Shown: positions 8,812 to 19,362, counted from the first letter of the stretch. The stretch: DNA of 64,000 bases from Roseitalea sp. (GCA_017642895.1 JAEPON010000007.1:1-64000), one strand, 5' to 3'. Made by a program: numbers and translations. The notes: generated by a model from the letters alone, not told the origin.

Positions 8812-8939
8812 GTCGCGCCGTGCGTATCCGAAAGGGCCGGACGGGGCAAGCGCCAACGCCAGCCCGGGGCGCCATCACAATTCGCACCCATTTGTCGGCC
8901 AAGCCATCCGGCGACGGGACATCAACCGAGGATATCGCC

Positions 8940-9680
8940 TTGCCACAATTTCGCTCCGCGCCCATGATCGCCATTGTCGTCGCAACGACGCTTTTCGCTA
9001 CCTCCGGGCATGCACTGGCCGACGATGATGACATCACGCCGCAAATCACCGTCTCGGCCACGGGTACGGCCAATGTCGCGCCGGACATGGCGGTGATCGG
9101 GCTGACGGTTCTGCGCGAAGCGGAAACGGCGCGCGACGCGCTTGATGCCAACACCATGGCGATGGCCGAGGTGCTTGCGGCGATGCAGGCCGAAGGCATT
9201 GCCGAGCGCGATCTTCAGACCTCGAACTTCAACATCCAGCCGCGCTATGTCCATCCAGAGCCGAAGAACGGCGTTCGCCCGGCCCCGCGGATCGTCGGCT
9301 ATCAGGTCTCCAACTCGCTCACGGTGCGGGTGCGTGATCTCGAACGGCTCGGCGCCATTCTCGACCAGTCGGTGACGCTCGGTGTCAATCAGGGCGGCGG
9401 CATCAGCTTCACCAATGACGACCCGTCCGCAGCGATCACCGAAGCGCGGACCAAGGCCATGCAGGCAGCCATCGGCAAGGCCGAGACGCTGACCGAAGCG
9501 GCCGGCATCGGACTTGGGCGCATTCTCACCATTTCCGAGCAATCCTCCGAGCCCCGGCCCATTGCCATGGCGCGCGGCGCGGTGATGGAAATGGCGGCCG
9601 ATGCGGCGCCGGTTCCCGTCGCGGCGGGCGAGAACACCTACCGCGTCAGCGTCAACGTGACGTTCGAACTGGCCCAATAG
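8940..9680 (+). CDS. SIMPL domain (DUF541) periplasmic protein
   Basis: 246 residues with a clear Sec signal (hydrophobic IAIVVATTLFATSGHALA ending near an AxA site), then a SIMPL/DUF541 domain: ITVSATGTANVAPDMAVIGLTV, the central QTSNFNIQPRY, and YRVSVNVTFELAQ at the end. Family members are periplasmic or outer-membrane oligomers (BP26-like in Brucella) of unclear function. I chose the TTG at 8940, which gives a full basic n-region; the ATG at 8964 would give a very short one. Upstream in-frame sequence runs back towards the tRNA and is unlikely to be translated. Confidence 0.85.
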   Translation: MPQFRSAPMIAIVVATTLFATSGHALADDDDITPQITVSATGTANVAPDMAVIGLTVLREAETARDALDANTMAMAEVLAAMQAEGIAERDLQTSNFNIQPRYVHPEPKNGVRPAPRIVGYQVSNSLTVRVRDLERLGAILDQSVTLGVNQGGGISFTNDDPSAAITEARTKAMQAAIGKAETLTEAAGIGLGRILTISEQSSEPRPIAMARGAVMEMAADAAPVPVAAGENTYRVSVNVTFELAQ

Positions 9681-9694
9681 GCCGCATCGGAGCG

Positions 9695-10201
9695 TCAGCC
9701 GGCCGAAAGACCCGGCCAGTTGGCGTCGCCCTTGGTGATGTTACCGGGAATATCGCGTTCCCACCGGCTGCGCACGCCCTTGGAAAAGTTCAGATAGAGC
9801 TTGTCATCGACCACCGTGAAGGCGTCCGGGTCGATCTTGGCGGTGTAGCCGTTGGCGACCGCATAGGCGCAAAAACCACCATATTGCGGCGCGTAGCGGC
9901 CGGGAGCGGCGGCAAACGCGTCGCGGTTTTCCGTGGACGCAAAATGATAGGTCGCACCGTCATGGGTCGCGGTGATCGACGGGTCGCCCTTGACCGCCGC
10001 GCCTTGCGAAAAATAGGCGACCGGGTCATGGCCCCGGATCGCGGCGCCACCATCAAGATTGACCTTGCCGGCCCATGCCTTGCGGACGGTTCCGGCAACC
10101 AGCGCGGCCGCCACGGCGCCGGCGCCAAGCGCCAGAAATGCACGGCGGTCCAGATTGGCGGTGGCGGTCTTGACCTTGCCGCGAACGATATGACGGGTCA
10201 T
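9695..10201 (-). CDS. YHS domain protein with Tat-like signal
   Basis: 168 residues. The N-terminus has a twin-arginine style signal (LDRRAFLALGAGAVAAALVAG, AWA cleavage site), then a YHS domain: DPVAYFSQGAAVKG, ATYHFASTENRDAFAAAP, YAPQYGGFCAYAVANGYTAK. Such proteins occur in periplasms of proteobacteria and are thought to bind metal through the YHS fold, but the function is not established. GGAG lies six bases before the ATG at 10201; another in-frame ATG at 10213 is less well placed. It converges on the SIMPL gene with 14 bases between stops. Confidence 0.85.
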   Translation of the reverse strand: MTRHIVRGKVKTATANLDRRAFLALGAGAVAAALVAGTVRKAWAGKVNLDGGAAIRGHDPVAYFSQGAAVKGDPSITATHDGATYHFASTENRDAFAAAPGRYAPQYGGFCAYAVANGYTAKIDPDAFTVVDDKLYLNFSKGVRSRWERDIPGNITKGDANWPGLSAG

Positions 10202-10301
10202 GGCGATCTCCATCGGTTGAGCCTTGCGTTGGCGCCAGGGTGTCAAAACCACCGATCACATTCAAATCGCATCTTCTGACGGCAGCACACAACTGCGTGA
10301 G

Positions 10302-10898
10302 TCAGGTGAGCGTCTTGACCCAGTACTCCATCGGCTTGTCGCTCTCGGTATCCTCGCCAACATCCGTCCACGCATAGGAGGTGGACAAGCCGTCGAGCCG
10401 CTCATAGCCACGCCGGCGCCAAAACCCGTCGAGCGGTGTGTAGCTTGAGGGGCGCTGCGGATGGTCGGCGGGTCGCACGACAGCCGAGAACAGGCACTGC
10501 GCAAAGCCCTGGCGGCGCGCTTCAGCCTCGCGCAGATCGAAGAACGCGACGCCAATGCCCTGGCCGCGATAGTCCGGCAACAGGACGGATTCGCCGAAAT
10601 AGAAGAAATCGTCCAAGTCGAGACTACGCCTGGCGAACGGTTCGGCGAACTCGGCCTTGTGCCCGGCGAGCGGGGCAGCGGTGGCCGCGCCGACCAGATG
10701 ATCGCCGTCGAACGCGCCGGCGACAAAAGCGCCTTCGGCGTCAAGGTAGGTCGCCAGATAGCGGCGCTCATAGGCCATGTCGCCGTCATAGAGGTACGGA
10801 AAGGCGCGGAAGACCGCGATCCGCAACCGCGCCAGATCGTCCATGCAGGTGGTGATTTCGCCAGGTTCCAGCGGCCGGACCGTGACCTGCGCCGTCAT
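10302..10898 (-). CDS. GNAT family N-acetyltransferase
   Basis: 198 residues with the GNAT acetyl-CoA motif LLPDYRGQGIGVAFFDLREAEARRQGF and a preceding strand ESVL. The substrate is not indicated. The gene starts inside the end of the SnoaL-like gene (four-base overlap ATGA type), so the two are likely translated from one message. The C-terminus has the repeated aromatic pattern of the 'GNAT, histone acetyltransferase HPA2-related' branch, a weak assignment. Confidence 0.85.
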   Translation of the reverse strand: MTAQVTVRPLEPGEITTCMDDLARLRIAVFRAFPYLYDGDMAYERRYLATYLDAEGAFVAGAFDGDHLVGAATAAPLAGHKAEFAEPFARRSLDLDDFFYFGESVLLPDYRGQGIGVAFFDLREAEARRQGFAQCLFSAVVRPADHPQRPSSYTPLDGFWRRRGYERLDGLSTSYAWTDVGEDTESDKPMEYWVKTLT

Positions 10899-11302
10899 GA
10901 GACCTGCGCGATCCAGTCTTTGAGATTGTAACAGGTCGTCACGCGGCTGATGCGGCCATCATCGACCTCAAAGAAGATGCCGGCCGGCAGCGAATAAGCC
11001 TGTCCATTGGCCGGGGGCAGGCCGTCGGCCGTGGCGACATAGGTCCCGTCGACGGTGAATTCCGCGGCGGCGCGCACCCCGCTTTCGGCGACCATGATCT
11101 CGATGTCGCGCAAGGTCTCGCGATAGTGCTTCGACATCATCGCATTGAAGCGGCGGAATGCCTCGCGACCGATCTCGCGGCCGCCCTGATTGATGTCATG
11201 GGCGACATCCTCGTGCAGCAGGTCGGCCATGGCCTCATAGTCACTGGCGTTGAAGGCGTCGAAATAGCGCTTGATCAGCGCCCGTGTCTCGTCCTGGCTC
11301 AA
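10895..11302 (-). CDS. NTF2-like / SnoaL-type protein (ketosteroid isomerase related)
   Basis: 135 residues: N-terminal helix DETRALIKRYFDAFNASDYEAMADLLHEDVAHDINQ and the cone-shaped beta sheet ending in FEVDDGRISRVTTCYNL are typical of the NTF2/SnoaL fold. Members bind small hydrophobic ligands or act as isomerases; none can be named here. It is first of a two-gene unit with the GNAT acetyltransferase, sharing a four-base overlap, which suggests a joint role in modifying a small molecule (inference). Confidence 0.85.
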   Translation of the reverse strand: MSQDETRALIKRYFDAFNASDYEAMADLLHEDVAHDINQGGREIGREAFRRFNAMMSKHYRETLRDIEIMVAESGVRAAAEFTVDGTYVATADGLPPANGQAYSLPAGIFFEVDDGRISRVTTCYNLKDWIAQVS

Positions 11303-11369
11303 GGCAGCCCCCGCGATTGTCTCTGCATGGCGAACCTATCCGCCCGGAGCCGAAACGCAACGGCGGTGC

Positions 11370-11837
11370 TCACAGTTCCCCGTCGACCAGATGATCGAGA
11401 TATTCGCCATCATGGGCCATGTCCTGCTCACGGGCCGTGACCCGGCCGAAAACGGAGATGCCCGCTCCATGTACGCTCATCGGATCGCCCGAGACGAGCG
11501 GGTGCCAGTCATAGAGCGGCCGGCCTTCGGCCACCAGCCTGTAGGCGCAGGTGCCCGGCAGCCAGGCGATCTGACCGACATTGTCCGGCGTCAGGCGCAC
11601 GCAGTCGGCCACCTTTTCCTGCCGGTTCTCATAGTCGGCGCAACGGCACGAGGCGGCATCGAACAGACGGCAGGCGACCGTTGTATAGAGGATTTCGTCT
11701 GTGTCCTCGTCGATCAGCTTGGACATGCAGCATTTGCCGCACCCGTCGCACAGGCTCTCCCACTCGCGCTCGGTCATCTCGGCGAGGGATTTCGTCTCCC
11801 AGAACGGTCGCGCTGTTTTCCTTACCGGCTCTGCCAC
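11370..11837 (-). CDS. YcgN/UPF0260 family cysteine cluster protein
   Basis: 155 residues with the family's cysteine pattern: [14 protein letters not shown] near residue 33, then [19 protein letters not shown] and ADCVRL, followed by the conserved [22 protein letters not shown] and SGDP. The pattern suggests a metal or Fe-S site, and the fold belongs to the zinc/iron-chelating cysteine cluster family; the function is unknown. The start at 11837 lies nine bases after the stop of the upstream DCC gene, so they are probably co-transcribed. Confidence 0.9.
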   Translation of the reverse strand: MAEPVRKTARPFWETKSLAEMTEREWESLCDGCGKCCMSKLIDEDTDEILYTTVACRLFDAASCRCADYENRQEKVADCVRLTPDNVGQIAWLPGTCAYRLVAEGRPLYDWHPLVSGDPMSVHGAGISVFGRVTAREQDMAHDGEYLDHLVDGEL

Positions 11838-11846
11838 TTCGTCTCC

Positions 11847-12254
11847 TCAGCGTGCGCGGCGGGCCCTGTGCCAACGCTGCCACCGCAGGAACCCGCGATA
11901 GCCGATTTCCGCCACTTGGCGAAGCCCGGGAACGGCAAAGACGAACGCAAAGTGCCGCCAGACCGGCAAGACCCGCCAGATGCGCGCAAAGGCATCGACG
12001 CCGACATGCCAACGTCCATCGGCCAGATCGCGGACATGAAACCGGCCAAGCAGCGCGTTGCGGGTCTTGCCGGCCGGCAGGTCGCCATCGTCCAGCGCCT
12101 CGATGTCGATCCAGCGCACCGCACCGGCGCGGTCGATCCGGCTATAGTAGCCGACCTCCAGCCGGCAGATCGGGCAGCCGCCGTCATAAAACACGTCGAT
12201 TGCCGGCGACACGGCCGGCGATTCGATGTCCGATGTCTGATCGATGTTGGCCAT
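11847..12254 (-). CDS. DCC family protein (DUF393, thiol-disulfide oxidoreductase-like)
   Basis: 135 residues. The name-giving motif is present as VFYDGGCPICRLEVGYYSRID, with the C-x2-C of a thioredoxin-like active site, followed by IDIEALDD and a C-terminal basic, aromatic segment ending in WHRARRAR. The family is predicted to be thiol-disulfide oxidoreductases; substrates are unknown. The ATG at 12254 is the only sensible start in frame. It lies upstream of and close to the cysteine-rich YcgN gene, a plausible partner by context only. Confidence 0.85.
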   Translation of the reverse strand: MANIDQTSDIESPAVSPAIDVFYDGGCPICRLEVGYYSRIDRAGAVRWIDIEALDDGDLPAGKTRNALLGRFHVRDLADGRWHVGVDAFARIWRVLPVWRHFAFVFAVPGLRQVAEIGYRGFLRWQRWHRARRAR

Positions 12255-12285
12255 GACACCGATATAGGGTCGCCCATGCAGGCGC

Positions 12286-12762
12286 CTAGGCTTCGGGCTT
12301 TTCCGACAGAACGCTGCGTCCCAGACGGCGCACCGCGTCGCGCAATCCGGCATCGTCGAAACCGTCGGCCAAGCGATCGATGCGGTCGGTTTCGGCGGCG
12401 GACAATGGCCGTGGCTCGCGTCGGGTTTTTGGCGGTTCAGCGAGCTGTTTTTGCACCAGCTTGATCCGGCAGACGGCGTCAAACCCCATGAACGCGTTGA
12501 TCCGCGCGACGATCTCGCCGGTCTGATGCTGGATGTGCAGCGCGGCCATGGCCTCGGCTGCCACCACCAGAACGCCGGGCTCGAACGCATCATCCTCACG
12601 GCGCCGGCGCGGCCAGTCGATCTTGAGCGGGCATGATGCCTCGGCGATCGGCGCGCCGGCGATCTCCGGCCACGCATCGATCAGCGCGAGCGACAGACCG
12701 GCGCGTTTGGCGAGCACCGGGTCGAGAACGGCATTGACGAGGTTGGCGGCGGATTTGGCCAT
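12286..12762 (-). CDS. dciA: DciA/DUF721 family protein
   Basis: 158 residues of the DUF721 family: N-terminal LVNAVLDPVLAKRAGLSLALIDAWPEIAG, core ending GVLVVAAEAMAALHIQHQTGEIVARINAFMG. In bacteria without DnaC or DnaI, DciA loads the replicative helicase DnaB, and alphaproteobacteria belong to this group. The C-terminal third is a charged extension with a predicted helix. It is divergent from mutY across an 86-base spacer, an arrangement common in rhizobia. Confidence 0.85.
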   Translation of the reverse strand: MAKSAANLVNAVLDPVLAKRAGLSLALIDAWPEIAGAPIAEASCPLKIDWPRRRREDDAFEPGVLVVAAEAMAALHIQHQTGEIVARINAFMGFDAVCRIKLVQKQLAEPPKTRREPRPLSAAETDRIDRLADGFDDAGLRDAVRRLGRSVLSEKPEA

Positions 12763-12848
12763 GGTGCAACGTTATCAGGTCTGCCGGCGGGCTTGAAGCG
12801 TGCCGGATCGATCTTGCCCTTGTTGTGGATGGCAGCCTATGTGCGGCC

Positions 12849-13919
12849 ATGCCGTCCCGTAAATCCGCTTCCGCTCAGAAACTGCTTGCCTGGTATGACG
12901 ATCACGCCCGCGACCTTCCATGGCGGGTCGGCCCGCGCGACCGTGCCGAGGGCATCGGTCCCGACCCTTACCGCGTCTGGCTGTCCGAGATCATGCTGCA
13001 ACAGACGACCGTGGCCGCTGTTCGGGATTATTTCCATGCTTTCACCGAGCGTTGGCCGACAATCGAAGCGCTGGCTGCCGCGGATGAAGAGGATATTCTC
13101 AAGGCCTGGGCGGGGCTCGGCTATTATTCGCGCGCGCGCAACTTGAAGAAATGCGCCGATGCGATCATGACCGATCATGGCGGCGCGTTTCCGGCCGATC
13201 TGGACGCATTGCGCGCCCTGCCCGGCATTGGCGACTACACGTCGGCGGCGATCGCGGCCATTGCGTTCGATATCGCCGCGCCGGTGGTCGACGGCAATGT
13301 GGAACGGGTGGTCACGCGGCTGAAAGCGATCGATACACCCCTGCCGAAGGCCAAGCCGGCCATCAAGGCCGAAGTCGCAGCGATGCTCGACGCAGACCGT
13401 CCGGGCGATTTTGCGCAGGCCATGATGGATCTGGGCGCGACGATCTGCACGCCGAAACGCCCCGCCTGCCTGCCCTGCCCGCTGCGGTCGGAGTGCACCG
13501 CCCTTGATGCGGGCGATCCTGAGCGTTTTCCCGTCAAGGCGCCCAAAAAAGACAAGCCGCTGCGCGTCGGCGCGGCCTTCGTCCTTGTTCGCGGCGACGG
13601 TGCGGTGCTGCTGGAAAAACGGGCCGGAACGGGGCTTCTCGCCGGCATGACACAGGTGCCGACGACCCGATGGACGGCGCGCAACGACGGCGAAACGGAC
13701 ACCGATGCCGCGCCCGTCGATGGCCTCACATGGCGGAAATGCGGGCAGGTGCGGCATGTCTTCACCCATTTCGCCCTCGACCTGACGGTCTGGCGAGCGC
13801 ACTCGAACCACGGGGCCGGCGATGGACAATGGTGGTCGCCGGCATCCGAACTCGGCGCCGAAGCACTGCCCACTGTCATGAAAAAAGCGATTGCGTGTGC
13901 TTTACCGGACGCGTTTTGA
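12849..13919 (+). CDS. mutY: A/G-specific adenine glycosylase
   Basis: 356 residues from the ATG at 12849; a GTG at 12825 would add eight. MutY removes adenine opposite 8-oxoguanine. Seen in order: LLAWYDDHARDLPWR and the SEIMLQQTT motif of the helix-hairpin-helix glycosylases; ALPGIGDYTSAAIAAIAF (HhH and catalytic Asp region, VVDGNVERVV); the four-cysteine 4Fe-4S loop C-x6-C-x2-C-x5-C around CTPKRPACLPCPLRSEC; and a C-terminal NUDIX-like 8-oxoguanine reader starting near RVGAAFVLVRGDGAVLLEKR. It is the first gene of a pair with the HAD hydrolase 12 bases downstream. Confidence 0.94.
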   Translation: MPSRKSASAQKLLAWYDDHARDLPWRVGPRDRAEGIGPDPYRVWLSEIMLQQTTVAAVRDYFHAFTERWPTIEALAAADEEDILKAWAGLGYYSRARNLKKCADAIMTDHGGAFPADLDALRALPGIGDYTSAAIAAIAFDIAAPVVDGNVERVVTRLKAIDTPLPKAKPAIKAEVAAMLDADRPGDFAQAMMDLGATICTPKRPACLPCPLRSECTALDAGDPERFPVKAPKKDKPLRVGAAFVLVRGDGAVLLEKRAGTGLLAGMTQVPTTRWTARNDGETDTDAAPVDGLTWRKCGQVRHVFTHFALDLTVWRAHSNHGAGDGQWWSPASELGAEALPTVMKKAIACALPDAF

Positions 13920-13931
13920 GGGGACTTCCGC

Positions 13932-14546
13932 ATGCACACCATTCGACACATCGTCTTCGACATCGGCAAGGTGCTGATTCATTACGATCCGGAACTGCCC
14001 TACAAGCGCGTCATCCCCGATGGTGAGAAACGGGCCTGGTTTCTCGCCAATGTCTGCACGCCGGCCTGGAACATTGAACAGGATCGCGGCCGCTCATGGG
14101 CGACTGCCGAGGCCGAACTGATCGGTTCGCACCCGGACTGGACACGAGAGATCCGGGCATTCCGGCAGAAATGGCGCGAGATGGTACCGCATGCCTATGA
14201 GGACAGCGTTGCCATCCTCGTCGAACTGATCGAGGCCGGCACCGACATCACCTTCCTGACCAATTTTGCATCTGACACGTTCGCCGAAGCACAGACCCTG
14301 TACCCGTTCCTGAAGTCCGGACGCGGCGTGACCGTGTCGGGGCGCGCCGGACTGATCAAACCCGACCCGGCCATCTATGCGCTGCATACCGAGACATTCG
14401 AGTTGGACCCGGCGGCGACGCTGTTCATCGACGACAGCGAGAAGAATGTCGAAGCCGCGCGCTCCTTCGGATGGCATGCCGTGCGCTTCACAAGCGCCGA
14501 AGCGCTGCGGGATGACCTGCAGCGCTTCGGGTTTCGGCCTGATTGA
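13932..14546 (+). CDS. HAD superfamily hydrolase (subfamily IA, YihX-like)
   Basis: 204 residues. Motif I reads FDIGKVLIHYDP, with glycine in place of the second aspartate, as in the FDxGxVL group that includes glucose-1-phosphate phosphatase YihX. Motif II is FLTNFA, motif III the lysine in GLIKPDPAIY, and motif IV LFIDDSEKNVEAARSFGWHAV. The helical cap between residues 15 and 90 is short. The family hydrolyses phosphate esters of small metabolites; the natural substrate is not inferable. The start has AGGGGA about eight bases upstream. It converges on ccrM with 22 bases between. Confidence 0.88.
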   Translation: MHTIRHIVFDIGKVLIHYDPELPYKRVIPDGEKRAWFLANVCTPAWNIEQDRGRSWATAEAELIGSHPDWTREIRAFRQKWREMVPHAYEDSVAILVELIEAGTDITFLTNFASDTFAEAQTLYPFLKSGRGVTVSGRAGLIKPDPAIYALHTETFELDPAATLFIDDSEKNVEAARSFGWHAVRFTSAEALRDDLQRFGFRPD

Positions 14547-14568
14547 ACTGGAGGTCAGTTGCCGAAAG

Positions 14569-15796
<1,228 letters not shown>

Positions 15797-15827
15797 GAAG
15801 GTTGGCGACCGGCCGCCGCCATCCGGT

Positions 15828-16412
15828 TCAGGGCGTGTCGTAGGGTCCCTCGTCAAAGCCGACAAGGACCTGCAGATTGCGGGTTTCGGGCTCGGGCAGG
15901 ATGATCTGGTCGTCCCGGTAGATGAACTGCGTGGCGCCGCCGCCCATCGCCACATCGATGCGGCCAAGCTGCGAATAGGGCAAATTCTCGCCGGCGCGGA
16001 TGGCCACACGCACCGGCAGATTGAGCGAGCCGGGCGCGCCCTTGGGCCCGTTGACCACACGGCCGGCGGCCGCCACCGTCATGAAGAGCTGGCCATTGCG
16101 ATAACGGCAGGTGCGCGTCACGTCCGAGATCACCGCCTGGTGGACGATCTCGTCGGGGTTGCCGTCATTGCCGCTGGTGTAGGTCCGCAGAAAGGCGGTG
16201 CCCTCCAGCAGGGTCACGCGCGGGCAGTAGGCGCGCAGGTCCGCCTCGGTGAACGTCTCATCATTGTTGGAGACATCAAGGACTTCATTGGTGCCGCCGG
16301 ATTGGCAGGCGGCAAGCACCACCAGCGCGCCAATTGCAACCATCGACCGGATCGTCCGGACAGTGCCTTCTCCGTCGAGCCCTGCCCTGCCTTTTGCGAT
16401 ACCCATCACCAT
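15828..16412 (-). CDS. Putative lipoprotein, conserved in rhizobial relatives, function unknown
   Basis: 194 residues. The hydrophobic MVAIGALVVLAAC with an LAAC lipobox and following QSGG indicates a lipid-anchored protein after cleavage at the cysteine. The mature part is beta-rich and includes YCPRVTLLEGTAFLRTY and a run of short strands up to LQVLVGFDEGPYD. I do not recognise a named domain with certainty. ATGs at 16412 and 16406 both follow a GGAGAGCGAGGA ribosome site; an ATG at 16343 would remove the basic n-region. It is transcribed in the same direction as ccrM but upstream of it, with 113 bases between. Confidence 0.75.
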   Translation of the reverse strand: MVMGIAKGRAGLDGEGTVRTIRSMVAIGALVVLAACQSGGTNEVLDVSNNDETFTEADLRAYCPRVTLLEGTAFLRTYTSGNDGNPDEIVHQAVISDVTRTCRYRNGQLFMTVAAAGRVVNGPKGAPGSLNLPVRVAIRAGENLPYSQLGRIDVAMGGGATQFIYRDDQIILPEPETRNLQVLVGFDEGPYDTP

Positions 16413-16601
16413 CGTCCTCGCTCTCCAATTCCTGCGGCCGGCTCGTGCGGCGCGCACCATTCGGCTAGTGGCACATCGTGTCAACCATGCGGCGGATGTA
16501 CGCCGCCGCGGGGGTTTCGATCCCGTCGGATTTCCGATAAGGCTCGCGCGCATTTTGTGCAATGGCTGACGGCCGGAACCGGCCAATGAGGGCAAAGCAC
16601 C
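16413..16601. other. Divergent spacer before thrC
   Basis: 189 bases with no credible gene, holding the promoters of the lipoprotein (left) and thrC (right). Just before thrC a perfect inverted repeat GGCCGG-AA-CCGGCC lies at 16571-16584; its loop is too short for a normal hairpin, so it may be a protein site or chance in GC-rich DNA. Confidence 0.4.
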
Positions 16602-18017
16602 GTGAAGTTCATATCGACACGCGGCGAGGCGCCGCATCTGGGTTTTCGTGACGCCATTCTGACCGGGCTGGCCGCCGATGGCGGGCTCTATCTGCCCGAA
16701 AGCTGGCCGCAATTGTCCGCCGCCGAGATCAAGGCGCTGCGCGGCAGGTCGTTCGCGCAAACCGCGGTGGCGGTGATGTGGCCATTCGTCGAGGGCGAGA
16801 TCGAGCGCGACACGTTCGAGGCGATCGTCGCCGAAGCCTATGGCACCTTCCGGCACGAGGCGGTCTGCCCGCTGATCCAGACGGGCGCCAACGAATTCGT
16901 CCTGGAACTGTTTCACGGGCCGACGCTGGCGTTCAAGGACGTGGCCATGCAATTGCTGAGCCGGTTGATGGACCATGTTTTGGCCGAACGGGACCAGCGT
17001 GCGACGATCGTCGGGGCCACATCCGGCGACACGGGCGGGGCGGCGATCGATGCCTTTGCCGGCCGCGACCGCACCGACATCTTCATCCTGTTCCCCGAAG
17101 GCCGGGTGTCGCCCGTCCAGCAGCGGCAGATGACGGGATCGGATGCCGCCAACGTGCATGCGCTGGCGATCGACGGCAATTTCGACGACTGCCAGAATCT
17201 CGTCAAGGCGATGTTCAACCACGCAGCGTTCCGCAACGCGGTGCAATTGTCCGGGGTCAACTCGATCAACTGGGCGCGGATCATGGCCCAGATCGTCTAC
17301 TATTTTACGTCCGCGGTTTCGCTGGGCGCGCCCGACCGGCCTGTGTCGTTCACCGTTCCGACGGGCAATTTCGGCGACATCTTCGCCGGCTATGCCGCCA
17401 AACGCATGGGCCTGCCGATCGAACGGCTTGTGATCGCCACCAACGACAATGACATTCTCGCCCGGGCGCTCGACACCGGCACCTATCAGATGCGCGAAGT
17501 GGTCCAGACCACCTCGCCGTCAATGGACATCCAGATCTCATCGAATTTCGAGAGGCTCCTGTTTGAAGCATCGGGACGCGATGCGACCTATGTGCGGCGC
17601 GTGATGGAAACGCTCAAACAATCGCGGCAGTTCGCGCTGGGCGATCAGGTTCATGAAGTGATTGCGGCGGACTTTGCGGCCGGCCGCGCCGACATGAACG
17701 AGGCAGGACGGACCATTGCGCGGGTTCTTGAGGCGTCGGGCAATCTGCTCGACCCGCACACAGCCGTTGCAACGCACGTGGCGCGCGCCCATGCCCGGGC
17801 CGACACGCCGATGATCGTGCTTGCAACGGCGCATCCGGCCAAGTTTCCCGATGCTGTCGAACAGGCGGCGGGAACGCGGCCGGAGCTGCCGGCCTGGCTG
17901 GATGATCTGATGGAACGGCAAGAGCGGTTCGCGCCACTTCCATCTGACCGCAAAATGGTGGAAGATCACATTTCGGCCCGCACACGGGCCGCCGGAGGAA
18001 ATGTCGGGGCTTCATAA
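16602..18017 (+). CDS. thrC: Threonine synthase
   Basis: 471 residues, the long alphaproteobacterial form of the PLP enzyme that converts O-phosphohomoserine to threonine. The N-terminus MKFISTRGEAPHLGFRDAILTGLAADGGLYLPE is diagnostic, the lysine that holds PLP is in GPTLAFKDVAMQLL, and GATSGDTGGAAIDAF and PTGNFGDIFAGYAAKRMG are the phosphate and ring contacts. The start is GTG with GAGGG about ten bases upstream. Homoserine kinase, the enzyme before it, is encoded at 25866-26849. The stop falls just after the first possible start of the M16 peptidase, implying one transcript. Confidence 0.96.
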   Translation: MKFISTRGEAPHLGFRDAILTGLAADGGLYLPESWPQLSAAEIKALRGRSFAQTAVAVMWPFVEGEIERDTFEAIVAEAYGTFRHEAVCPLIQTGANEFVLELFHGPTLAFKDVAMQLLSRLMDHVLAERDQRATIVGATSGDTGGAAIDAFAGRDRTDIFILFPEGRVSPVQQRQMTGSDAANVHALAIDGNFDDCQNLVKAMFNHAAFRNAVQLSGVNSINWARIMAQIVYYFTSAVSLGAPDRPVSFTVPTGNFGDIFAGYAAKRMGLPIERLVIATNDNDILARALDTGTYQMREVVQTTSPSMDIQISSNFERLLFEASGRDATYVRRVMETLKQSRQFALGDQVHEVIAADFAAGRADMNEAGRTIARVLEASGNLLDPHTAVATHVARAHARADTPMIVLATAHPAKFPDAVEQAAGTRPELPAWLDDLMERQERFAPLPSDRKMVEDHISARTRAAGGNVGAS

Positions 18018-18048
18018 GACGATACTGCCCCCAGGAGTGCGCGCGTAC

Positions 18049-19362
18049 ATGACAGTCCAGACAACCGTCCTGAAGAACGGGATCACCGTTGCCACGCAAC
18101 GGTTCGACAGTGTCGAGAGCGTCTCCGTCGGCGCATGGTTCAAGGCCGGCACCCGCAACGAGCACGATCACGAGCACGGCATCGCGCACATGCTCGAGCA
18201 CATGGCCTTCAAGGGGACGGCGACGCGCAGCGCGCGCGACCTGGCCGAAGCGATCGAAAATGTCGGCGGTGACATCAACGCGGCAACAAGCGTCGAAACC
18301 ACGTCGTTCTTCGTGCGTGTCCTGCGCCAGGATACCGCGCTTGCGATCGACGTGCTGGCCGACATCCTGCAGAATTCGCGCTTTGACGCAGATGAACTGG
18401 AACGCGAAAAGCACGTCGTCCTGCAAGAGCTGGGCGCGGCCATCGACACGCCCGATGACGTGGTCTTCGACCGATTCACCGAAACCGCTTTCCGGCATCA
18501 GCCCGTCGGCCGGTCGATCCTCGGCACGCGGGACACGATCGGCACGTTCACATCGGACATGATCCGCGCCTATATCGATCGCGAATATAGCGGCGAGCGC
18601 ATGGTGCTTGCCGCAACGGGCGCCGTCGATCATGACGAGATCGTCAAAATGGCCGAGCAGCGCTTTTCGACGATGAAGCCCGCAGCCGATGGCCATGAGC
18701 TTGGCCTGGCGCATTATGTGGGCGGCGACTATCGCGAGCAGCGTCCGTTGCAGGACACACAGGTTGTGCTCGGTTTCGAGGGGCGCGCCTATCATGTGCG
18801 CGACTATTATTGCAGCCAGGTGCTGGCGATGCTGTTGGGCGGTGCCATGTCCTCGCGCCTTTTTCAGGAAGTGCGCGAGAAGCATGGCTTGTGTTATTCG
18901 ATCTATGCCTTTCACTGGGGTTTTTCGGACACGGGCGTCTTCGGCGTCCATGCAGCCACAGAGCCGGGCGACCTGCCCAAACTGCTTGAACTGATCATCG
19001 GCGAATTGTCGCGTGCCGCTTACGACATCGACGAGAGCGAGCTGGACCGGGCCAGGGCGCAATTCCGCGCCAGCCTCTTGATGTCGGGCGAGAGCGCGCC
19101 GAGCCGGGCCGGGCAGATCGCACGGCAGATTCTCCTGTTTGGCCGCCCCATCCCCAACGAGGAACTCCTGCTGCGGCTGGATAATCTCACGGTGAGCCGA
19201 CTGCGCGATCTGGCCGGCCGGATCTTTGTTGAATCCGCGCCCACCGTTTCAGCCGTCGGTCCGGTCGATTCCCTGATGGACATGGACGATATTCGCGCAC
19301 GCCTGATTGCCGGCGCGCCACAGCGCGGCCCGATGCAGTATCGGCGCGCAGCCGCCGGCTGA
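18049..19362 (+). CDS. M16 family zinc metallopeptidase (processing peptidase-like)
   Basis: 437 residues from the ATG at 18049, the conserved family start TTVLKNGITVATQ. The inverted zinc motif H-x2-E-H is H47, E50, H51 (HMLEHMAFKGT), and the distal glutamate lies in ELEREKHVVLQEL. The second half has the R/Y pair region of the substrate chamber. Relatives include mitochondrial processing peptidase beta and bacterial PqqL-like proteins; the natural substrate is unknown. An ATG at 18001 would add 16 residues and overlap thrC by 17 bases, but its ribosome site is too close. Its place after thrC is a conserved rhizobial order. Confidence 0.92.
   Translation: MTVQTTVLKNGITVATQRFDSVESVSVGAWFKAGTRNEHDHEHGIAHMLEHMAFKGTATRSARDLAEAIENVGGDINAATSVETTSFFVRVLRQDTALAIDVLADILQNSRFDADELEREKHVVLQELGAAIDTPDDVVFDRFTETAFRHQPVGRSILGTRDTIGTFTSDMIRAYIDREYSGERMVLAATGAVDHDEIVKMAEQRFSTMKPAADGHELGLAHYVGGDYREQRPLQDTQVVLGFEGRAYHVRDYYCSQVLAMLLGGAMSSRLFQEVREKHGLCYSIYAFHWGFSDTGVFGVHAATEPGDLPKLLELIIGELSRAAYDIDESELDRARAQFRASLLMSGESAPSRAGQIARQILLFGRPIPNEELLLRLDNLTVSRLRDLAGRIFVESAPTVSAVGPVDSLMDMDDIRARLIAGAPQRGPMQYRRAAAG

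Noticed and set aside
11303..11369. Small gene between the SnoaL-like and YcgN genes
   Set aside because: The 67-base gap has no frame with a start and ribosome site.
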